Origin: Alcanivorax borkumensis SK2
Lineage (GTDB): Bacteria > Pseudomonadota > Gammaproteobacteria > Pseudomonadales > Alcanivoracaceae
Direction of reading: 5' to 3'
Assembly: GCF_000009365.1 (NCBI RefSeq)
Contig: NC_008260.1
Span: 2,143,501-2,207,500 of the forward strand
Length of the DNA: 64,000 nt
The notes under the pieces were generated by a model. It was not told the origin of the DNA, did no database searches, and worked only from the letters and a program-made list of their open reading frames with translations. Position numbers and translations under genes: made by a program. Numbering within the stretch: the stretch's first letter is position 1; each line of letters begins with the position of its first letter. Below, one piece after another: positions 1 through 8,362 of this stretch.

Positions 1-792
1 ACTCCTGCACACTGCAACCCCCGCCTGGTAGTGGTACTCAATCAGGGTGCCGAAGCCGCCGTGATCGAACACTACCATGCGCAAGGCAAGGCGTTGACCA
101 ATGCGGTCACCGCCCTGATCACCGCCGACAACGCGCAGCTGACCCACTACCGGCTGCAAGGCGAACAGGCATCCACCATACATATCGGCACCCTGATCAT
201 TGATCAGCAAGGCGCCAGCAAGGTGGACAGCTACCAGCTGATGACCGGCAACCGCCTGCGCCGCAACGATGTACGCGCCCTAATGAACAAGAGCGGCGCC
301 GAGCTAAACATGAAAGGTATCTTCGTGGTGCGGGATAACAGCCACGTGGACAACCAGATGTGCGTGGAGCACGCGGTTCCCAACGGGGAATCGGATCAGA
401 ACTTCAAAGGCCTAGCCGGCGAAAGAGGCAAGGCGGTGTTCAACGGCCGCATCCATATCCACCCCGGTGCCAGCGGCACCAATGCCGGGCTATCCAACAA
501 GAACCTGCTGCTCAACCCCGGCGCGGAGATCAACACCAAGCCGGAGCTGGAAATCTACAACGATGACGTGAAATGTGCCCACGGCACCACCGTAGGCCAG
601 CTCGATGCCATGCAGCAATTTTACCTGCAATCGCGCGGCATCCCGGCAGCCGAAGCCAAGCGCATGCTAAGCCTAGGTTTTGTTAACGAACTGCTGATGA
701 CCCTGCCCCACGAAAAAGTGGCACAGTGGGCCACCCCCTGGCTGGAAGCCGAACTGACCCACGCCTCGCCGGCGCAAGAGTCTGCCGCGTGA
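1..792 (+). CDS. sufD: SufD, Fe-S cluster assembly scaffold subunit (3' part, start outside window)
   Basis: The reading frame is open from base 1, so the gene begins before the window and only the last 263 or so residues are present. The protein is the beta-helical C-terminal part of SufD, which forms the SufBC2D scaffold that builds Fe-S clusters in the cytoplasm. The segment has the typical features of the family: a region around VFNGRIHIHPGA, then the NLLLNPGAEINTKPELEIYNDDVKC-type core, seen here in part as ALMNKSG, KPELEIYNDDVKCAHG and a C-terminal RGIPAAEAKRML. Its stop overlaps the start of sufS (ATGA), so the two are translationally coupled. Family assignment is secure; only the N-terminus is missing. 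Confidence 0.95.
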   Translation, partial: TPAHCNPRLVVVLNQGAEAAVIEHYHAQGKALTNAVTALITADNAQLTHYRLQGEQASTIHIGTLIIDQQGASKVDSYQLMTGNRLRRNDVRALMNKSGAELNMKGIFVVRDNSHVDNQMCVEHAVPNGESDQNFKGLAGERGKAVFNGRIHIHPGASGTNAGLSNKNLLLNPGAEINTKPELEIYNDDVKCAHGTTVGQLDAMQQFYLQSRGIPAAEAKRMLSLGFVNELLMTLPHEKVAQWATPWLEAELTHASPAQESAA

Positions 793-2000
793 TGGATATT
801 CAGGCCCTGCGTGCGCAATTTCCGATTCTGGATCAGCAAGTCAACGGCAAACCGCTGGTGTACTTGGATAACGGCGCCACCACCCAAAAACCGGTAGCAG
901 TGCTCAACGCACTGGACAACTATTACCGCACGGTGAACTCCAACGTACATCGCGGCGCCCACTATCTGAGCGACGAGGCCACCGGCCAGTTTGAAGGCGC
1001 CCGCCAAACCGTGGCGGATTTCCTCAACGCCAGCCGCGAAGAAATTTTGTGGACCAAGGGCACCACCGAGTCCATCAACATGGTGGCCCAGTGCGTTGCC
1101 CGTGAGCGCCTGCAGCCGGGCGACGAAGTACTGATTGGCACCAGTGAGCACCACGCCAATATCGTGCCTTGGCAACAGGCCTGCGCCGCCACCGGCGCCA
1201 CCCTGAAAGTGATCCCGCTGCACGATGATTGCAGCCTAAATCAGGCCGCCTTTGAGCAGTTACTCAGCAGCAAAACAAAGATTTTCGCCATCGGCCATGC
1301 CAGCAATGCGCTGGGCACCCTGAATCCGGTAAAAGCGATGGTCGCCAAGGCGAAAGCCGCCGGCGCCATTACCCTGGTCGACGGCGCTCAAGCGGTGGCG
1401 CACTTCCCGGTGGACGTGCAGGACCTGGACGTGGATTTCTACGCCTTTTCCGGCCACAAGTTATTTGGCCCCACTGGCATAGGCGTACTCTACGGTCGCC
1501 GCGAACAGCTCGAGGCCATGCCGCCCTACCAGACCGGCGGCGAAATGATTGAAACGGTGAGCTTCGAAAAAAGCACCTGGAACCAGCTGCCCTACAAATT
1601 CGAAGCCGGCACCCCAAACATTGCCGGCGCCATCGGCCTGGCCGCCGCCATTGCGTGGCTGCGACAACAGGACCGCCCGGCACTGGCGGCCCACGAAGAC
1701 GCCCTGCTGGCCCATGCCACAGAGCGGGCCCAAGCCTGCGACGGCTTGAAAATCATCGGTACCGCCGCCAATAAAGTCAGTGTGCTGTCCTTTCTGTTGG
1801 ATGGCGGCCACCCAGCCGATGTGGGCATGCTGCTGGACAAACAAGGCATTGCCGTACGCACCGGCCACCACTGCACCATGCCCCTGATGGATACCCTAGG
1901 CATACCCGGCACTGTTAGGGCCTCATTCTCGATTTATAATACTCTGGAAGAGGTAGATCGCTTGTTCGAAGGACTAGAGAAAGTGAAAACATTTCTCTGA
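792..2000 (+). CDS. sufS: SufS, class II cysteine desulfurase
   Basis: A PLP enzyme of 402 residues, the usual SufS length, that takes sulfur from cysteine and passes it to SufE for Fe-S cluster assembly. The PLP lysine is K223 in FSGHKLFGPTG and the persulfide cysteine is C361 in RTGHHCTMPL, the short class II loop. I chose the ATG at 792, which overlaps the sufD stop, because the protein then starts MDIQALRAQFPIL as in the family; the longer upstream frame runs inside sufD. Its sulfur acceptor SufE is encoded 1.3 kb downstream in the same direction, so the genes probably form one transcription unit. Confidence 0.96.
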   Translation: MDIQALRAQFPILDQQVNGKPLVYLDNGATTQKPVAVLNALDNYYRTVNSNVHRGAHYLSDEATGQFEGARQTVADFLNASREEILWTKGTTESINMVAQCVARERLQPGDEVLIGTSEHHANIVPWQQACAATGATLKVIPLHDDCSLNQAAFEQLLSSKTKIFAIGHASNALGTLNPVKAMVAKAKAAGAITLVDGAQAVAHFPVDVQDLDVDFYAFSGHKLFGPTGIGVLYGRREQLEAMPPYQTGGEMIETVSFEKSTWNQLPYKFEAGTPNIAGAIGLAAAIAWLRQQDRPALAAHEDALLAHATERAQACDGLKIIGTAANKVSVLSFLLDGGHPADVGMLLDKQGIAVRTGHHCTMPLMDTLGIPGTVRASFSIYNTLEEVDRLFEGLEKVKTFL

Positions 2001-2163
2001 AAATTAGGGCGCTACTGATTGCCCCACTGACTGAAATATTCATGCAGCGGACGTTGAAAGCTCAAAGTTTAAGCGTAGTCGCGTATTGACGCTAAACTAA
2101 AACAGCAGCGACAGCTCAGAATTACCCATAGCGCACACGCATGATGGAAAGGTTTTCTGCCCA

Positions 2164-2204
2164 TGCCTGCGCCTTTTCAACGTTAAACTTTGAACGTGCA
2201 ACTC
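2164..2204 (+). repeat. Dispersed intergenic element, copy 1
   Basis: This stretch in the sufS-sufA gap is partly shared, in inverted orientation, with 51752-51781. Both have the blocks TGCCTGCGC, TTTTC and ACGTGCAACTC in the same order; this copy carries about 10 extra bases between the second and third. A further shared block, GATGGAAAG, lies upstream here (about 2144) and at the far side of the other copy. The rest of the 2001-2235 gap also has an imperfect inverted pair around TCAAAGTTTAA and TTAAACTTTGA. It looks like a short dispersed intergenic repeat of the genome; its function is unknown. Confidence 0.4.
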
Positions 2205-2235
2205 ACTCCTCGCAAGCTCGCAAGGAAGGTACAAC

Positions 2236-2595
2236 ATGACAGTTCAGACATTCCACCCCGGCCAGGTCACACTGCACCTGACCGAGGCCGCCAACCAACA
2301 AGCCCTGCGCGAGATCCAGCGGGCCGGTGCCGCCGGTATTCGTCTGGATCTGGACGAGTCCGGCTGCTCCGGCTTCATGTACACCCTGGACTTCGTGGAA
2401 AGCGCCAAAGACGGTGACAAACTGTTCAAAATCGACGGCGTAAACCTCTACGTGCCGGAAAAATGGCTGCCCATGCTGAATGGTCTGGTTATCGACTACG
2501 TCACCGAAGGGGTCAACAGCCTGTTCAAGTTTCGCAATCCCAACGCCACCGGCGAATGCGGTTGCGGCGAAAGCTTTACCGTCGACGACGTCTAA
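2236..2595 (+). CDS. sufA: SufA / HesB-type A-type Fe-S carrier
   Basis: A 119-residue A-type carrier that receives Fe-S clusters from the SUF scaffold and hands them to apo-proteins. The three family cysteines are present: C44 in ESGCSGF and C107 and C109 in GECGCGESF. The start has a strong ribosome binding site (AAGGAAGG) about 7 bases upstream. It follows sufS after a 235-base gap and precedes sufT by 19 bases. SufA and IscA or ErpA cannot be fully separated by sequence inspection; the SUF context makes SufA the best name. Confidence 0.92.
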   Translation: MTVQTFHPGQVTLHLTEAANQQALREIQRAGAAGIRLDLDESGCSGFMYTLDFVESAKDGDKLFKIDGVNLYVPEKWLPMLNGLVIDYVTEGVNSLFKFRNPNATGECGCGESFTVDDV

Positions 2596-2614
2596 CCCGT
2601 AGCCCGGATAAATA

Positions 2615-3157
2615 ATGGCAGACCAACGCACGGTAGTGGTTCAACGCGACGTTCCGGCCCGCAAGGTACCGGACGGCACCCGTATAACCATTCCCAAGAA
2701 CAGCTTCGTCAACCTGCGCCAGGCGCTGGGCGGCACCTATACCGTTACCATTAATGGCAATATGGCGCGCATCGACGGCACCGATGCGGATGCCATCGGC
2801 CAAGAGCCACTGGAGCTAAACTTTGCCCCCGCCAATGACGATGGCAGCGTCCGCGACGACGACCTGAACACCGTCTTGGAAACCATTTTCGATCCGGAAA
2901 TTCCGGTAAGCATTATGGCCTTGGGCCTGGTCTACGGCTGCGACGTTATTCAACGAGACGGACAAAATGTGGTGCAGGTCCGCATGACTCTCACCGCCCC
3001 CAACTGCGGCATGGGCCCAGTGCTGGTGGGCGACGTGGAAGACCGCTTGGGCAAGGTTCCCAATGTAGACAAGGTGGAAGTGGCCCTAGTGTTCGACCCA
3101 CCCTGGAGCCGCGAAATGATCAGTGAAGAAGCCCAGCTCGAGCTGGGGATGTTTTAG
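2615..3157 (+). CDS. sufT: SufT, DUF59/MIP18-family Fe-S assembly factor
   Basis: A 180-residue protein with an N-terminal beta-rich segment (residues 1-70) and a C-terminal DUF59/MIP18 domain (about 85-170). The DUF59 signature is visible as DPEIPVSIMALGLVYG, then TAPNCGMGPVL with the conserved cysteine, and FDPPWSREMIS near the end. SufT proteins help deliver or maintain Fe-S clusters under heavy demand; the biochemical role is less settled than for SufS or SufE. It sits between sufA and sufE in the same direction, the usual place in gammaproteobacterial SUF operons. Confidence 0.92.
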   Translation: MADQRTVVVQRDVPARKVPDGTRITIPKNSFVNLRQALGGTYTVTINGNMARIDGTDADAIGQEPLELNFAPANDDGSVRDDDLNTVLETIFDPEIPVSIMALGLVYGCDVIQRDGQNVVQVRMTLTAPNCGMGPVLVGDVEDRLGKVPNVDKVEVALVFDPPWSREMISEEAQLELGMF

Positions 3158-3259
3158 TTTACGCCGGACCCCGGACGCCAAACGCCAGACGCGCAAAACC
3201 ACGACAGCGGTTAGTCTTTGGCATCAGGCATCCAGCGTCAGGCCACGGAGCTCAACAAC

Positions 3260-3712
3260 GTGTCTGATTTTGATATTCGCAGCATTAAGCTTGGCAATGA
3301 GATTACCGCGGAAGATATCGCCGAAGATCTAGAATTTCTGGATGACTGGGAAGAGCGCTACCGCTATATCATAGACCTGGGCAAACAGCTGCCAGCCCTG
3401 CCGGAGGACTTAAAAACCGAGGACCGTTTCGTACGCGGCTGCCAAAGCCAAGTGTGGCTGGAAACCGATTACGACAACGACGCTGGCACTCTGTACTTGG
3501 CGGTAGATTCCGATGCGCTCATCGTTAAAGGCTTAGCCGCCATTGTGCTTTCTGCACTGAATCGGCAATCTCCTGAGGGCGCCCGCGACTACGACATGGA
3601 CGCCTTCTTTGAGCGTATCGACTTGCTCAGCCACCTGAGCCCTACCCGCGGCAACGGCCTGCGTGCCATGGTCGCCAAAATCAAGCAACAGGCCACCCGG
3701 CTAGCCGCCTGA
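3260..3712 (+). CDS. sufE: SufE, sulfur acceptor for SufS
   Basis: SufE of 150 residues. It accepts the persulfide from SufS and raises its activity. The acceptor cysteine is C61 in RFVRGCQSQVW, the hallmark motif. I chose the GTG at 3260 because GGAG lies 9 bases upstream; the longer in-frame alternative starts with TTG at 3218 and would add 14 residues from a tract rich in GACGCC/ACGCCAGACG-type repeats that does not look coding. Last gene of the SUF run; convergent with the cysteine desulfurase that follows. Confidence 0.93.
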   Translation: MSDFDIRSIKLGNEITAEDIAEDLEFLDDWEERYRYIIDLGKQLPALPEDLKTEDRFVRGCQSQVWLETDYDNDAGTLYLAVDSDALIVKGLAAIVLSALNRQSPEGARDYDMDAFFERIDLLSHLSPTRGNGLRAMVAKIKQQATRLAA

Positions 3713-3807
3713 ACTCAGGCTTTCTTTCCTTCTCCGCAACATCGCCCCCGAAAACAGGGGCGCTGGTCGAGCCCGGCCCGGCATAGACAATCACATCACC
3801 AGGGGCG

Positions 3808-4959
3808 TTAAGCGGATACCGTGCGCAAGCGGTTTACGGCATCAACCACCGAGCTTATCGCCCGCTCAATATCCTCCGGTGAAGTAAAACGCCCCACCGA
3901 AAAACGGATCGACCCATGGGCCAGCGCATCGGTCACGCCCATAGCTTTGAGAACGTAAGAAGGCTCTAGCGACGCGGAGGTACAAGCGGACCCTGAAGAC
4001 ACCGCCACCCCATTCATGGCCGTGAGCAGCATTTCACCATCCACACCCTCGAACGCCACATTTAAATGGCCAGGCAAGCGCGCAGCACCCTCACCATTGA
4101 CGCTCACACCACCCAGCGCCGCGATGCCACGCCACAGCCGATCACGCAACGCGCAGATACGCGGCCCTTCCTCATCCTTCAAAGAGCCAGCCAAAGCAAA
4201 AGCTTCACCCATGCCCACAATCTGGTGGGTTGCCAAAGTGCCAGAACGCATGCCCCGCTCATGGCCACCGCCATGAATTTGTGCGGCCACCTTTACATCC
4301 GGGGAACGGCGCACATACAAAGCCCCTATTCCCTTTGGCCCATAGACCTTGTGAGCACACACTGACACCAGATCCACCGGCAAGTTTTTTACGTCTAGGG
4401 GTAACTTCCCCACAGACTGGGCCGCATCGGTATGGAACAGCACACCCCGCTCACGGCACACCCCACCAATGACAGCAATATCGTTAATCACACCGGTTTC
4501 ATTATTGGCATGCATTACGCTCACCAGCACGGTGTCGTCTCGGAGCGCCGCGGCAACACTCTCAGGGCTTATCTGGCCATTGCTTTGCGGTTTCAGGTAG
4601 GTCACAGCGTGGCCCTTCGTCTCCAGCCAGCCACAGGCATCGAGCACCGCTTTGTGCTCCGTCGCACCCGTAATCACATGGCCGCCTCCACAGGCATCGA
4701 GCACGCCTTTCAAGGCCAAATTATTGGCCTCTGTAGCACCACTGGTCCACACCACTTCACGGGGATCGGCATTCAATAAATCAGCCACCTGGCGACGGGC
4801 GGACTCCACGGCTTCCTCCGCCAGCCAACCATAAAGGTGGCTGCGGGACGCAGGGTTGGCAAAGGTGCCCTCAGGGCCAAGATGACAGACCATAGCGTCC
4901 ACCACTGCCGGGTCTACCGGAGTGGTCGCCGCATAGTCCAAATAAACGGCATTACTCAT
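3808..4959 (-). CDS. iscS: IscS/NifS-type class I cysteine desulfurase
   Basis: A second cysteine desulfurase in the window, 383 residues, of class I. The PLP lysine is K204 in [10 protein letters not shown], and the catalytic cysteine is C326 in [10 protein letters not shown] within the long mobile loop that ends [11 protein letters not shown]. It begins 57 bases after iscR on the same strand, so iscR-iscS is probably one transcript. No iscU, iscA, hscBA or fdx follows, so this enzyme may serve the SUF scaffold, tRNA thiolation or other sulfur uses. The end is convergent with sufE. Confidence 0.92.
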   Translation of the reverse strand: MSNAVYLDYAATTPVDPAVVDAMVCHLGPEGTFANPASRSHLYGWLAEEAVESARRQVADLLNADPREVVWTSGATEANNLALKGVLDACGGGHVITGATEHKAVLDACGWLETKGHAVTYLKPQSNGQISPESVAAALRDDTVLVSVMHANNETGVINDIAVIGGVCRERGVLFHTDAAQSVGKLPLDVKNLPVDLVSVCAHKVYGPKGIGALYVRRSPDVKVAAQIHGGGHERGMRSGTLATHQIVGMGEAFALAGSLKDEEGPRICALRDRLWRGIAALGGVSVNGEGAARLPGHLNVAFEGVDGEMLLTAMNGVAVSSGSACTSASLEPSYVLKAMGVTDALAHGSIRFSVGRFTSPEDIERAISSVVDAVNRLRTVSA

Positions 4960-5015
4960 GATGGGTATCGTATGGCTGGTATTGGGTTACATAAGCCGGC
5001 ACTGCCGGCACACAA

Positions 5016-5480
5016 TCAAAGGCTGCTGACGGGCAAACGCTGCTGGTGTCGATCCTGGCGCTGGGCCACCTGCCTCACTTCCTGGCGGGCCACCAGCTCC
5101 CCCAGCGTAATCCCGCTGAGAAAATCCTGAATCTGGCCAGACAAATCGCACCATAGGTGGTGAGTCAGGCAGATATCCCCTTCCTGACAATCCCCATGGC
5201 CGCCACAGCGCGTGGCATCAACGGACTCATCCACCGCCGCAATCACCGCGGCCACATCAATCTGCCCACTATTACGGCTAAGCTGATAACCGCCACCGGG
5301 GCCACGCACGCTGCTCACCAGGCCATTGCGACGCAGCTTGGCAAACAACTGTTCCAGATAAGAAATGGAAATGCCCTGACGCTCAGAAATATCCGCCAAC
5401 GACACCGGCCCCGTCGCAGCATGCAGCGCCAGATCCAACATAGCAGTTACCGCATAGCGGCCTTTAGTCGTCAAACGCAT
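5016..5480 (-). CDS. iscR: IscR, Rrf2-family [2Fe-2S] transcription regulator
   Basis: A 154-residue winged-helix regulator with the N-terminal [18 protein letters not shown] typical of IscR. The cluster ligands are C92, C98, C104 and H107, in the CX5CX5CX2H arrangement known for Escherichia coli IscR. I chose the ATG at 5480 over the GTG two codons earlier because it matches the family start and has AAGG upstream. It should sense Fe-S status and control the SUF/iscS genes. An IscR-type operator overlaps its own promoter. Confidence 0.95.
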   Translation of the reverse strand: MRLTTKGRYAVTAMLDLALHAATGPVSLADISERQGISISYLEQLFAKLRRNGLVSSVRGPGGGYQLSRNSGQIDVAAVIAAVDESVDATRCGGHGDCQEGDICLTHHLWCDLSGQIQDFLSGITLGELVARQEVRQVAQRQDRHQQRLPVSSL

Positions 5481-5513
5481 ATCCACACCTTTCTTGCGTG
5501 TATTCTAAGAGTG

Positions 5514-5546
5514 AGAGTAGTAATCCTGAGCAATTTGGTCAAGTAT
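5514..5546 (-). promoter_or_regulatory. iscR promoter with overlapping IscR-type operator
   Basis: On the minus strand a -35 TTGACC (5537-5542) and a -10 TACTCT (5514-5519) lie 17 bases apart, about 30 bases upstream of the iscR start. The 25 bases at 5522-5546 match the type 1 IscR consensus (ATASYYGACTRWWWYAGTCRRSTAT) at about 20 positions, beginning ATACTTGACC and ending GCTCAGGATT. The site covers the -35, so bound holo-IscR would block transcription. This is autorepression as known for IscR; binding itself is inferred. Confidence 0.75.
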
Positions 5547-5717
5547 TCTTGCCCGTAAGGCCAATGAACCCAATCATTTAATGATAGTGATTTTCATTTA
5601 CACCGCAACTATGGCAGATTCCACGCCCCACAGGCAACTTCTGGTTAAACATTGCCCACCCACACCAGCAGTGCTTGACACCTGCCTCTCCCTCACGGAA
5701 AATTCGCGGCCTCAAAT

Positions 5718-5794
5718 GGCAAGGTAGCTCAGCTGGTTAGAGCACAGCACTCATAATGCTGGGGTCGGCGGTTCAAGTCCGCCCCTTGCTACCA
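5718..5794 (+). tRNA. tRNA-Met (CAT), elongator type
   Basis: A 77-base tRNA with the CCA end encoded. The acceptor stem is GGCAAGG/CCTTGCT with one G:U at the first pair. The D arm contains AGCTCAGCTGGTTAGAGC, the anticodon stem is CAGCA/TGCTG with loop CTCATAA, and the T arm is GGCGG TTCAAGT CCGCC. The layout matches elongator tRNA-Met more than initiator tRNA. It marks the left edge of an accessory island and is followed at once by a terminator. Confidence 0.96.
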
Positions 5795-5801
5795 AACAAA
5801 C

Positions 5802-5837
5802 AAAAAAGGGTTAGAGAGCAATCTCTAACCCTTTTTT
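5802..5837 (+). terminator. Rho-independent terminator of tRNA-Met
   Basis: A perfect 10-base-pair hairpin (GGGTTAGAGA, loop GCAA, TCTCTAACCC) is flanked by an A tract and followed by six T. It begins 8 bases after the CCA end of the tRNA. Confidence 0.93.
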
Positions 5838-5841
5838 GTGG

Positions 5842-6198
5842 TTGCCTCATTGCCTACCTGTTGTGTTGCCCACAGAGGCAATCCATCACGGGCGGCCAAT
5901 CACCCTTGCGGTCGTTAATGACTTCGAACTGTTCCTGTTCCCTGCCTAGCATTGTCCGTAGCTGCCTACGCTGTATATTTCGTTTGTATATTACCAATAG
6001 AGATCAGCACCAGAAGCCGGGCAAACCAGCCCGGAGTACGGCGAGGCAAACAAAAATTTAAAGGGACAAAGCGGGGAATAGAGATCACCCAACGCGCAGC
6101 GCAAAGGTGGTTCTCAAATAGAATAAAATCTGCATATAATGACTGAACACGGTTCATAAAGTTCAGCAAATAATACGTTTCAATCTCAGGGAAGGGAT
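5842..6198. other. Gene-poor left end of the accessory island
   Basis: About 350 bases without a convincing gene. Short frames exist on both strands, but none has a good start or a family I recognise. One minus-strand frame ending near 5868 could be the tail of a lost gene. The stretch is where an integrase would be expected if the island had entered at the tRNA; none is present. The sequence just before the next gene has AAGGGA as a ribosome binding site. Confidence 0.4.
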
Positions 6199-6498
6199 AT
6201 GAACACACCATGCCAAGGCTGGCAGCTTGCTCTGTCTGTCGTTCTCCTCTTTGGTTTACCCAATATAGCTCTAGCCGATGCTGTGCTTGAAAAGCGCATC
6301 GCCAAGTTCAAGCCCATTTGCTCAGACTACGAAAGCGCAAAGAAAATCGCAGAATGCCACCGCCCACCTGGCAGCTATCAAGCCGCATACCAAATGACTG
6401 GTGAACGAAGAAAACGGGCGCTGGAACAAGGACGAAAGGCCATCAAGATGAGCCGTGATACAGACAGGCACATGCAGAACAAGTACCGCTACCGCTGA
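6199..6498 (+). CDS. Small secreted protein, unknown
   Basis: A 99-residue protein I do not recognise. Residues 1-27 form a clear signal peptide: a short polar start, a hydrophobic core LALSVVLLFGLPNIALA, and likely cleavage after ALA. The mature part is short, basic and rich in Lys/Arg, with cysteines at about 41 and 54 that could pair in the periplasm. The start has AAGGGA about 7 bases upstream. It lies 9 bases from the next gene, which is also secreted, so the two look like a pair. Confidence 0.65.
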   Translation: MNTPCQGWQLALSVVLLFGLPNIALADAVLEKRIAKFKPICSDYESAKKIAECHRPPGSYQAAYQMTGERRKRALEQGRKAIKMSRDTDRHMQNKYRYR

Positions 6499-6507
6499 GA
6501 TCCGACG

Positions 6508-6963
6508 ATGAAATACCTAATAGCCACGCTACTCCTCGCTACTATTTCACTCGCCCAGGCGGATATCAGCACAGAGATCGGCAAGGCCATCGGAAACTCA
6601 GCCGCTAACGGGACCGCACGAGCCATTGCCGAAGAGCAACGCAAAGTCTCCCAAGCCGCATTGATGACCGCCCTTTGTGAGAGCGAAGGCAGCTATAGCG
6701 ATTCCGCGCTTTGCTTTATGACCCCACAAGGGAAACGAGTCTGGGAACTGGAAGGGACTGAACGTGCCTACTGGATGGAAGTAGGCCAAGAGCACCGCAA
6801 AGAAGCCATGTACCAAAAACGGCAAGACCAGAAACGCCAGCGGGAAAAGACAAAGCAGCAAGTCGATGCCTACAAAATCAACTTACAGCTTTGTCAGTTC
6901 TGGCGAGATCAGCCGGATTCTGAGCGGAGGAGAGCTAAAGAACAGGAATACTGTGGAGTTTAA
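6508..6963 (+). CDS. Small secreted protein with charged helix, unknown
   Basis: A 151-residue protein I do not recognise. It has a signal peptide (MKYLIATLLLATISLAQA, cleavage near residue 18), then an Ala-rich helix, and from about residue 95 a strongly charged Lys/Arg/Gln/Glu stretch likely to be helical or coiled coil. Four cysteines, two in the middle and two near the C-terminus (LQLC and EYCGV), suggest disulfides. It directly follows the other small secreted gene and ends 57 bases from the convergent SIR2 gene. Any link to the defence-type operon is unknown. Confidence 0.65.
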   Translation: MKYLIATLLLATISLAQADISTEIGKAIGNSAANGTARAIAEEQRKVSQAALMTALCESEGSYSDSALCFMTPQGKRVWELEGTERAYWMEVGQEHRKEAMYQKRQDQKRQREKTKQQVDAYKINLQLCQFWRDQPDSERRRAKEQEYCGV

Positions 6964-6976
6964 CGATAGAGTACTA

Positions 6977-6996
6977 GGGCTCTCTTTCGAGAACCC
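6977..6996 (-). terminator. Hairpin between convergent genes
   Basis: A stem of eight pairs with loop TTTC (GGGCTCTC / GAGAACCC, one mismatch that is a G:U wobble in minus-strand RNA) lies between the convergent secreted-protein gene and the SIR2 gene. There is no T tract, so it may be a weak or factor-dependent terminator. Confidence 0.4.
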
Positions 6997-7019
6997 AAAT
7001 CGACGCACCTTTAAGTTTG

Positions 7020-7808
7020 TTATTGAAATTTTTTCAGAAATTCTAATAATGCTTTTTGCGGGTCGCTTTCCTTTGATGTGAGCATTTTAATACCCCACTG
7101 GTCTAATATTGTTTCTTGAATCGGGTTTGGTCTGTGCGTGAATACATATGATCGTGGCTGAACACCACCACCGTTATTAGACTTCCATAATTTAGCCAAC
7201 TTGTAGAATAAAAACCTAAGATTCACATCAGTTAGGCTATATCCAATAAACAGAACAGATTTCCCTAGAACATCCGACCTGAGCTTTATATCTAAAGGGG
7301 TCTCAAACTCTAAGCGCTCATAGTAACTAGATTCATCAAGCACGATAGTTTCATCGTTGTCAAAATCGCCATGAAATTTAATAACTTGAGTTACGCCATC
7401 TTTGATCTTTGCAATATCAGACACGCCCGCAATTTTTGTATATTTCTTACCATACAACTCATATGACTTTTCTAGCCACCTATCATAGTTGGTGGTGTAT
7501 ACCATTGGGAATTTTGAGTGCGCAATAAGTTTGTGTATCTCGGAGCCTTGCAAATCCACATCCGAAGAATGCCAATTAGTATCCATCCAACTACGGAGAG
7601 GACCAATATTTCCTGTTTTTACCCTATAGTATTCAGCTAAAGCCAAGTCATTTCCGAAAGACTTATATATTTCTGGGTCATAATCCAACTCAACGGCAAT
7701 ATGATCTATAAGTTCTGACCACGAGGGAAGGCCAAGATTTTTCGACACTCCTGCACCGACAAATAGAATGACATTCTTTTCTCGATATGATGCTACAAGA
7801 TCATCCAT
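7020..7808 (-). CDS. komC: SIR2-like NADase effector (KomC-like), last gene of Kongming-type operon
   Basis: A 262-residue protein that is essentially one SIR2_2 domain. The NAD-binding motifs are all visible: [15 protein letters not shown] (GAG at 18-20, S22), TTNYD at 105-109, the catalytic HG at H146 in IKFHGDF, and [15 protein letters not shown] near 187. In anti-phage systems such domains hydrolyse NAD+ and stop growth of infected cells. The start overlaps the stop of the HAM1-like gene (TAATG), so the two products are probably made in fixed ratio and may form one complex. Domain call is firm; the Kongming role is inferred from the gene set. Base composition is AT-richer than the flanking core genes. 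Confidence 0.85.
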   Translation of the reverse strand: MDDLVASYREKNVILFVGAGVSKNLGLPSWSELIDHIAVELDYDPEIYKSFGNDLALAEYYRVKTGNIGPLRSWMDTNWHSSDVDLQGSEIHKLIAHSKFPMVYTTNYDRWLEKSYELYGKKYTKIAGVSDIAKIKDGVTQVIKFHGDFDNDETIVLDESSYYERLEFETPLDIKLRSDVLGKSVLFIGYSLTDVNLRFLFYKLAKLWKSNNGGGVQPRSYVFTHRPNPIQETILDQWGIKMLTSKESDPQKALLEFLKKFQ

Positions 7809-8362
7809 TACAGAACCTCCGACACAAGAAACTCTCTAAAATTATCGAAAGCCATCTTACGCATTGAAATATCATTTTTCTTATCGCCCATCTCGGAAAA
7901 CGTCTCTTCAAAGTTTTCTGGAATAAACACACAATCCCATTGGAAATCTTTATTCCCTCTTGGTTCTGGTGCAATATTACCTTTCACGCTCCCTTCAAAT
8001 ATATGTACTTTTCTTGCATCGCAGAATGCAATTACAGTTTTTGCAGTCACCGAAGTATTTTCCAACCTTCCAAATAGCTCAGTAAATTTTTCTGCTTGCA
8101 ACTTATCCCAGAAAACCTGGGTTAAACCACCAGGAAATCCTTGCAAGCTATCTATATACAATCCTGTATGTTCGATAAAAACAGGACGCCCGACCTGATT
8201 GAATGCCTTTAAAACCTTATCCCTGACTATATGATTAATATCTTCTGCTTGTATTTCATGAATTTTCAAAGGCGCATGAACGATAGAAACACCAATATCC
8301 CCAAGAATGGCTTTCACTTCTTGAGCTTTATGAGGATTTTTTGTAACGAAGTTAATTTCCAT
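7808..8362 (-). CDS. komB: HAM1/ITPase-family protein with altered active site (KomB-like sensor)
   Basis: A 184-residue HAM1 (non-canonical purine NTP pyrophosphatase) fold. Family motifs seen: [11 protein letters not shown] at 6-16, [17 protein letters not shown] at 63-79, [13 protein letters not shown] near 125-136, and [12 protein letters not shown] near 161-172. Two key positions differ. The acidic pair usually read as (E/D)D(S/T)G is E64-H65 here, so the catalytic second Asp is a His; the SHR base-contact motif is SMR (H to M at 167). This fits a binding sensor better than a working ITPase. I chose the ATG at 8362, where HAM1 homology starts; an upstream frame adds 25 unlikely residues. 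It overlaps komA by 11 bases and komC by 1. Confidence 0.85.
   Translation of the reverse strand: MEINFVTKNPHKAQEVKAILGDIGVSIVHAPLKIHEIQAEDINHIVRDKVLKAFNQVGRPVFIEHTGLYIDSLQGFPGGLTQVFWDKLQAEKFTELFGRLENTSVTAKTVIAFCDARKVHIFEGSVKGNIAPEPRGNKDFQWDCVFIPENFEETFSEMGDKKNDISMRKMAFDNFREFLVSEVL

Noticed and set aside
5842..6198. Integrase gene expected beside the tRNA
   Set aside because: No frame here or elsewhere in the island has integrase motifs; the element is either decayed or was mobilised in another way.
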